From Sellimonas caecigallum (GTDB lineage Bacteria > Bacillota > Clostridia > Lachnospirales > Lachnospiraceae): DNA of 38,656 bases. A model generated the notes under the pieces. It worked only from the letters and a program-made list of their open reading frames with translations, did no database searches and was not told the origin of the DNA. Both the position numbers and the translations under genes were made by a program. The stretch lies in the NCBI RefSeq assembly GCF_019754295.1, contig NZ_VIRV01000020.1, positions 1 to 38,656 of the forward strand. The letters run 5' to 3'. Positions 34,082 to 38,656 of the stretch are shown here, in pieces. Every line of letters begins with the position of its first letter. Positions within the stretch are counted from its first letter, which is position 1.

Positions 34082-35386
34082 CTAGAATCCCCCTTCTTCT
34101 TTGTATGATTTACTGTTGCGGTAAGTAAGAAGAGCCGCAATCGCCAGAATAATAAATGTCAGAATACCGATAACCGCACCGATATTGTAGTACTGTTTAT
34201 CTACTGTCAGTTTGTACAGCCAGGTTACAAGCAAGTCGGTGCTTCCTGCCGTGGATTCGAGATTTGTAACCGGATCTCCTCCTGACAACAGGTAGATGAC
34301 ATTAAAGTTGTTGACGTTTCCGGTAAACGTCGTGATCAGGTATGGTGTCGTCACATACAGCATGTAAGGGAGTGTGATCTTAAAGAAGATCTGCACTGCA
34401 TTGGCACCGTCCACTCTGGCTGCCTCGTAAAGTTCTCCAGGAATATTCTGAAGGACTCCGGTCAGCTGAAGCAGTGTATATGGTACACCGACCCAGATAT
34501 TGATCACAATGACAGTTACTCTTGCCCATGTCGGGTCTGTAAAGAACGGAAGACTCGCATCCGGCGCAATCAGTCCCAGGTTACGAAGAAGGACATTGAC
34601 CGCACCTTCCGGCTGAAGCATCGTTCTCATGATCAGAAGAGAAACGAACATCGGGACTGCACAGGAGAGTACGAAACAGAATCTCCAGAATCCCTTTGCT
34701 TTTGTATCTTTCCGGTTGATTACAATAGAAAGAATCATACCGAAAATATAGTTACTGAACGTTGCAAAAAACGCCCATACAAGTGTCCATCCAAGTACAG
34801 ACCAGAACGTACTTCCCAGGATACTGCTGGAATCGAACAGAGCCTTGAAGTTTTCAAGTCCCACCCAGTCAAACAGCATCAGATGGTTGTCGATCTTACT
34901 GTAGTTCGTAAATGCCATACAGATCATAAAGATCAGCGGCAGGATCGTCAGAGCACCGATAAAGATCATCGGTGGTGTCATCAAAAGCCTGTGCAGGTTC
35001 TCATGTAAAAGAGATTTCAGATCTTCCACAAAATTGTTGACGTGTTTTCCCTGCTTGTCAAGGCATTCTGCCTTGTAGGCACTCTTCAATGCGCCTCTCC
35101 ATGCACAGATCATTAGTATGGTAAGAAGTACTGTTGCCACGCCATAGAGGAGGATCAAAATGGACTGATCTCCTTTTGTATAGACATAAATCTGATTTGC
35201 TTCATCCCAGATCTCTTTTTGTTCTACCGTTCCAAGTGACCCAAGCATCGAAAGGAACTGGATTCCGTTCACGATCATAAACACAATATATGCCACTTCT
35301 ATCGCCAGATAGAGCAGACCTTTGATCTTCTGTTTATGTATAATATTTCCAAATCCCATCAGCACCATGGAGAGTTTCGTCTCCAT
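34082..35386 (-). CDS. malF: Maltodextrin ABC transporter permease MalF/MalC
   Basis: Large permease of the MalF type (434 aa from this start). Membrane segments occur near 20-47, 77-95 and 137-160, then the permease core, whose EAA loop is LYEAARVDGANAVQIFFKITLPY. I use ATG 35386, with a near-perfect GGGAGG five bases upstream, and the N-terminus METKLSMVLMGFGN reads like related MalF proteins. The frame also stays open to ATG 35461, which has its own GAGGTGA and would add 25 residues only 15 bp after malE; this alternative is real and cannot be excluded. Confidence 0.9.
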   Translation of the reverse strand: METKLSMVLMGFGNIIHKQKIKGLLYLAIEVAYIVFMIVNGIQFLSMLGSLGTVEQKEIWDEANQIYVYTKGDQSILILLYGVATVLLTILMICAWRGALKSAYKAECLDKQGKHVNNFVEDLKSLLHENLHRLLMTPPMIFIGALTILPLIFMICMAFTNYSKIDNHLMLFDWVGLENFKALFDSSSILGSTFWSVLGWTLVWAFFATFSNYIFGMILSIVINRKDTKAKGFWRFCFVLSCAVPMFVSLLIMRTMLQPEGAVNVLLRNLGLIAPDASLPFFTDPTWARVTVIVINIWVGVPYTLLQLTGVLQNIPGELYEAARVDGANAVQIFFKITLPYMLYVTTPYLITTFTGNVNNFNVIYLLSGGDPVTNLESTAGSTDLLVTWLYKLTVDKQYYNIGAVIGILTFIILAIAALLTYRNSKSYKEEGGF

Positions 35387-35476
35387 GCCGCCCTCCCTGA
35401 TCGCCGCCGTGCAGGTATACGGTGTCGGGAAATTATTGACATGTTTTTTTCTTATTCCCATCCTTCTCTCACCTCT

Positions 35477-36712
35477 TTAGATTCCGTCACTGTTCATCGC
35501 TTCATTCATTGATTCCGTCTGCTCAGCCGCATTATCGTGGGTTACGCTGCCGTTTCGGATACCTTTACCCATATTTTCCACCGGAGTCCAGCAGTTGTTC
35601 ATCTTGGAAACAAACGGCTGAAGAATTGATGTATAGTTGAATGTATTATTCTGTGCCATAACAAGCGGATCCGCTGCAATCTCCTGTTCGGCCATGAGTT
35701 CCGTATTGCATGGAATTACCGTTCTCAATTCGTAATGCGCCCGTTGTGCTTCTGCTGATCCGAGATACACTGCAAGTTCTACCGCAGCAGCCATATCGTC
35801 ACAGTTCGGATTCACTCCGATCGCCTTTGAACCGGCGTAAGCCATCATCTGTTTTTCTTCTCCATTTAAAGTGAAAGTTGGAAGAGCAGCCACTCCCATG
35901 TTGTCCCCAAGTGCTTCTTTTACTGCATTGGCATCCCAGGAACCAGAGAATATTGCTGAAATGCTTCCATCACGAAGACCTGCGATACCGGATCCGTCCG
36001 CATCAATACGGAAATTCGGATTTTGTTCTAGGTCAATCAGGTAATTCGTCACTTCCACTGCTTTCTCGCCGCTGAAATCTACACCTTTTGACTCATCGGT
36101 TCCATCCCCAAACAGTGTACATCCGTTGCCAATGTAAAATGCCGGGAGATACCAGGAGTTTGTCATCGGGAAAGAGACAACTCCTTTTTCAAGCATGGTA
36201 TCCAGGTTCTTGATATCTTCCTCGCTGAATACACTCTTGTCATAATACATAAACCATGTATTCGTCGTAAACGGGACTCCGTAAAGCTCTCCGTCTTTCG
36301 TCAGAGACGCAAGCACTTCTTCGCTGTTCGTACTTTCGATCTCTTCTCTGTATTTTCCTCCAAATTTTGCAAGTGCATTTGCATCTGTCATCGTCGTGAT
36401 CGTGTCATTTGCATACATAAATACGTCTGCACTTGCCTCTGCATCCTGTGCTACCTGTCCTGCCGCTGATGCTTCATCTGCAACACCGTATACAAAGGTA
36501 ATGTCCCATTCCGGATGCTCATCAGCGAAATTCTCGCACATGGTCTGCAGCCATTCGCCGCTGTCTTTTGACTGGTCTTCTGACGGAGACCAGACCATCA
36601 GACGAATCTTTTCTTTTCCGCCGGACGCACCGTCAGTCCCGTTTCCGCATCCGACAAGACCTGTCGCTGCAAGCACAAATGCAAGCATCATTGCCAACCC
36701 TCTCTTTTTCAT
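35477..36712 (-). CDS. malE: Maltodextrin-binding lipoprotein MalE
   Basis: Extracellular solute-binding protein (411 aa). A lipoprotein signal peptide ends in LVGC, with lipidated Cys22, followed by a Gly/Ser-rich linker. The rest is a type I sugar-binding fold: IRLMVWSPSEDQ first strand, YGVPFTTNTWFMYYDKSVF hinge-like segment, and MMAYAGSKAIGVNP. ATG 36712 follows GAAAGGAG. It heads the operon, directly after a strong promoter and candidate operators. Sugar specificity is inferred from the downstream genes. Confidence 0.94.
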   Translation of the reverse strand: MKKRGLAMMLAFVLAATGLVGCGNGTDGASGGKEKIRLMVWSPSEDQSKDSGEWLQTMCENFADEHPEWDITFVYGVADEASAAGQVAQDAEASADVFMYANDTITTMTDANALAKFGGKYREEIESTNSEEVLASLTKDGELYGVPFTTNTWFMYYDKSVFSEEDIKNLDTMLEKGVVSFPMTNSWYLPAFYIGNGCTLFGDGTDESKGVDFSGEKAVEVTNYLIDLEQNPNFRIDADGSGIAGLRDGSISAIFSGSWDANAVKEALGDNMGVAALPTFTLNGEEKQMMAYAGSKAIGVNPNCDDMAAAVELAVYLGSAEAQRAHYELRTVIPCNTELMAEQEIAADPLVMAQNNTFNYTSILQPFVSKMNNCWTPVENMGKGIRNGSVTHDNAAEQTESMNEAMNSDGI

Positions 36713-36737
36713 AAAGTCTCCTTTCTCGCATTTTTTT

Positions 36738-36755
36738 GTTTCGTATTGTTTCGTT
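36738..36755 (+). repeat. Tandem GTTTCGT half-sites, 10 bp apart
   Basis: GTTTCGTA (36738-36745) and GTTTCGTT (36748-36755) are spaced by exactly 10 bp, one helical turn, just downstream of the malE promoter. Related TACGAAAC (36899-36906) and TTTCGTTT (36985-36992) copies are elsewhere in the intergenic region. They are candidate regulator-binding half-sites. Confidence 0.4.
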
Positions 36756-36763
36756 GTATGTTT

Positions 36764-36792
36764 ACTATATCTCTTTTTATACGAAGCGTCAA
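36764..36792 (-). promoter_or_regulatory. Sigma-A promoter of the maltodextrin operon
   Basis: TTGACG (36787-36792) and TATAGT (36764-36769) are separated by 17 bp on the minus strand. It predicts a start near 36757, about 45 bp before malE. Confidence 0.8.
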
Positions 36793-36810
36793 GAGGGGAT
36801 CGCTTTGTAT
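36779..36810. repeat. Imperfect inverted repeat over the malE -35 region
   Basis: ATACGAAGCG (36779-36788) and CGCTTTGTAT (36801-36810) match in 9 of 10 positions around a 12-bp spacer that holds part of the -35 box. Its place makes it a candidate repressor or activator site. Confidence 0.45.
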
Positions 36811-36931
36811 ATATTGCATTTCTCTGTTTTTACCAGTTGTTTTTATACTTTTTTGTACTTTTTGCACAAACACTCTGGCTTTTGGTTTTTATGATCTTTA
36901 CGAAACAAATCGATTATAAGACGAAAAACCG

Positions 36932-36960
36932 TTGCTATTTTCTTTTGTTTCTTATATAAT
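36932..36960 (+). promoter_or_regulatory. Sigma-A promoter of the LacI-type regulator
   Basis: TTGCTA (36932-36937) and a perfect TATAAT (36955-36960) are 17 bp apart. The predicted start, near 36967, is about 40 bp before the ATG. Confidence 0.8.
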
Positions 36961-37008
36961 AAAATATAGTTTTTAATCATTCTATTTCGTTTCAAAAGAG
37001 GTAAAAAT

Positions 37009-38007
37009 ATGGCTACAATACAGGATATTGCTGATAAACTGGGCGTTACTAAGGGTACCGTTTCCAAAGCCCTGAACGGAGCCGAGGACATCAGCGAAAC
37101 TTTGCGAAAAAGCATATTGGAAACAGCTGTTGAGATGGGGTATACAAGACAAAGAAGATACAAGAACAGTGCAAAAAAACTCTGCATCTTTGTGGAAAAT
37201 CTGGAGTATACGCAGCCGCATCATTTTGGATACGACATTGTCATCGGGTTTCGGCAGATGGCCGAACCGGCTGGATATGTCGTGGACATCATCCCTGTGG
37301 ATGAAAAGCTGGAACGCAGCATTTCCTACGATGTCTTTATGCTGCAGCACGACTATGTTGGCGCCTTTGCCCTCGGATTCACACTGCACGATACATGGAT
37401 GAATGAGTTTCGGACCAGCAAGACACCCCTTGTTCTTTATGACAATTATATCAAGGCAAATCCGACTGTAGCTTACATCGGAGCAGACAATAACGAGGGT
37501 ATGGAGCTGGCTGTCTCCCATTTAAAACATCTGGGACACAAAAAGATCGGTTACCTGAGCAGCGCCCTGGGCTCTCACATCATGCAGGTGCGTCACAAAG
37601 CATTCTTTCACGCCATGAGGCAAAACGGACTGCGGGCAGATTCCGACTATGTTGGCGCTTCCTATTACATCACACAGTGTCTGGAAAAGCATCTGCCCCG
37701 TCTTCTTGACATGGGAATGACGGCCATCATCTGCAGCCACGATACCCTGGCCAACTCAGCCATGGTACAGTGCCAGCAGATGGGCCGCCATGTTCCAAAA
37801 GATATCAGTATTATCGGATTTGACGATCTTCCGATCTGCGCCTACACTTCCCCTCCGATGACGACGGTTCGTCAGGAGCGAACTGAGATCGGAAAATGCG
37901 GGTACTATGCCCTGGACAGCCTCATGAACCAGGTTTCCATTGGCACGATCCTGATCCACACCCGTCTGATGGTCAGGGAGTCCACAGGGCCTGCTCCGGG
38001 TCTCTAG
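37009..38007 (+). CDS. LacI-family transcriptional regulator of maltodextrin genes
   Basis: Ligand-responsive DNA-binding regulator (332 aa). The N-terminal helix-turn-helix TIQDIADKLGVTKGTVSKALNG (about 3-24) and hinge helix are followed by a periplasmic-binding-protein-like sensor domain (VAYIGADNNEGMELAVSHL, GHKKIGYLSS, IIGFDDLPICAYTSPPMTTVRQ). ATG 37009 follows GAGGT. It is divergent from malE, and possible binding sites lie over both promoters, so it probably controls the operon and itself; the effector, probably a maltodextrin, is inferred. Its stop overlaps the convergent GNAT gene by 4 bp. Confidence 0.92.
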   Translation: MATIQDIADKLGVTKGTVSKALNGAEDISETLRKSILETAVEMGYTRQRRYKNSAKKLCIFVENLEYTQPHHFGYDIVIGFRQMAEPAGYVVDIIPVDEKLERSISYDVFMLQHDYVGAFALGFTLHDTWMNEFRTSKTPLVLYDNYIKANPTVAYIGADNNEGMELAVSHLKHLGHKKIGYLSSALGSHIMQVRHKAFFHAMRQNGLRADSDYVGASYYITQCLEKHLPRLLDMGMTAIICSHDTLANSAMVQCQQMGRHVPKDISIIGFDDLPICAYTSPPMTTVRQERTEIGKCGYYALDSLMNQVSIGTILIHTRLMVRESTGPAPGL

Positions 38008-38633
38008 ACAAGCTGGCCCGGAAGCTTTTTCTTCTCTTTCGGAGGAAACAGGGCATCGAACGCCTCCGCTTCATCCTCGTCCACAAAATATCCTTCCGGT
38101 GTACAGTAGACCCCGGTAACGCCTTTTAACGCATCCGGCTCCAGTTCTTTCAGGAGAAAATACGGGGAGATCGTTTCACGATCCTCCGGGTTTTCGCTGA
38201 TTCCTCTGGAACCTGCCAAAACAAAGCCGGATTTGCCGTAGAATGCAATATTGCCCTCAATGCACAGCGCTTTTACTCCCATTGCTTTCGCTTTCTCCAT
38301 GGAAGCGTCCAGCAGCAGCTTTCCATATCCTTTGCGCTGCTGATCCGGCGCAATGCTTATAGGGCCAAATGTCATGACCGGTATCTCCCGTCCGTCATCC
38401 GCCTGTATCTTCGAGCGCACATACATGATATGCCCGATGATTCTTCCCTCTTTTTCCAGGACAAGGTCAAGTTCCGGCACAAAGTCCTCCTGATCCCGGA
38501 AGCAGTGCAGGATATAATGTTCCGTACATCCCGGGCGGTATACATTCCAGAAAGCCTCCCTTGTCAGATTCTCCGTCTCTTTATAATCTTCCGGCTTCTC
38601 CTGCCGGATCAAATATGCTTCTTTCTGATCCAT
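38004..38633 (-). CDS. GNAT family N-acetyltransferase (209 aa)
   Basis: Acetyl-CoA-dependent acetyltransferase with the binding motif QQRKGYGK (98-105), preceded by the strand VMTFGPISIAPD and followed by ALCIEGNIAFYGKSGF. A C-terminal stretch of about 40 residues (PEGYFVDEDEAEAFDALFPPKEKKK) is acidic then basic and lies outside the core fold. ATG 38633 has AGGAGG upstream; an ATG at 38654 is in frame but without a site. It lies at the window edge, convergent with the regulator. Substrate unknown. Confidence 0.88.
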   Translation of the reverse strand: MDQKEAYLIRQEKPEDYKETENLTREAFWNVYRPGCTEHYILHCFRDQEDFVPELDLVLEKEGRIIGHIMYVRSKIQADDGREIPVMTFGPISIAPDQQRKGYGKLLLDASMEKAKAMGVKALCIEGNIAFYGKSGFVLAGSRGISENPEDRETISPYFLLKELEPDALKGVTGVYCTPEGYFVDEDEAEAFDALFPPKEKKKLPGQLV

Positions 38634-38656
38634 CTTTTTCCTCCTATTGATCATTT

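Noticed and set aside
36713-37008. Catabolite-repression (cre) site at the maltodextrin promoters
   Set aside because: No stretch matches the WTGNAANCGNWNNCW consensus well enough; the CG-containing elements fit the repeated CGAAAC motif instead.

Overview
The window looks like a chromosomal segment of an endospore-forming, mid-GC anaerobic Firmicute, most likely a gut Lachnospiraceae (Clostridium cluster XIVa) genome. The evidence is a forespore sigma-F operon joined to a spoVA operon, AGGAGG-type ribosome binding sites before almost every gene, several TTG starts, and a clostridial-style maltodextrin operon with a LacI-family regulator. I see no tRNA, rRNA, CRISPR array, insertion sequence or phage gene. 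The genus cannot be fixed from the sequence alone.

Layout. (1) 1-5.2 kb: sporulation block read on the minus strand, spoIIAA-spoIIAB-sigF, then a sigma-G-like promoter, a 67-aa membrane protein of unknown function and spoVAA-AB-AC-AD-AE. This makes the forespore sigma factor with its switch proteins and the dipicolinic acid channel. A small unknown gene converges on it at the window start. (2) 5.2-13.4 kb: a tight minus-strand operon led by a sigma-A promoter and a valine T-box riboswitch: valS, an LTA-synthase-like membrane sulfatase, folC, an unlisted 44-aa ORF and a membrane TPR protein, ending in a clear terminator. (3) 13.4-16.4 kb: ansA-alkD-GNAT/HAD fusion operon with its own promoter. 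(4) 16.5-20.7 kb: a MATE transporter, an FAD dehydrogenase behind a small SpoT-like HD hydrolase, and an SDR. (5) 20.7-23.0 kb: one 771-codon gene that fuses a D-serine-dehydratase-like PLP enzyme to a PHP metallohydrolase, the most unusual gene here. (6) 23.1-38.0 kb: a continuous minus-strand maltodextrin/glycogen operon, malE-malF-malG-pulA-debranching enzyme-glgP-malQ-GH13-sugar acetyltransferase, facing a divergent LacI-type regulator across a 296-bp control region. (7) A GNAT acetyltransferase at the right edge.

How the parts work together. The maltodextrin set is nearly self-sufficient: a lipoprotein and two permeases import oligosaccharide, pullulanase, the debranching enzyme and the GH13 enzyme cut branches and short chains, and MalQ and GlgP convert the rest to glucose and glucose-1-phosphate. 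Only the ABC ATPase is absent from the window. The valS operon couples charged tRNA-Val supply to folate polyglutamylation and, unusually, to envelope genes. The sporulation block shows the usual spoIIA-spoVA synteny.

No wholly new system is evident. The best leads are the PLP-lyase/PHP fusion, the small membrane protein that heads the spoVA operon, the 44-aa ORF after folC, the GNAT-HAD fusion, and the LTA-synthase-like protein with an extra C-terminal region inside a T-box operon.
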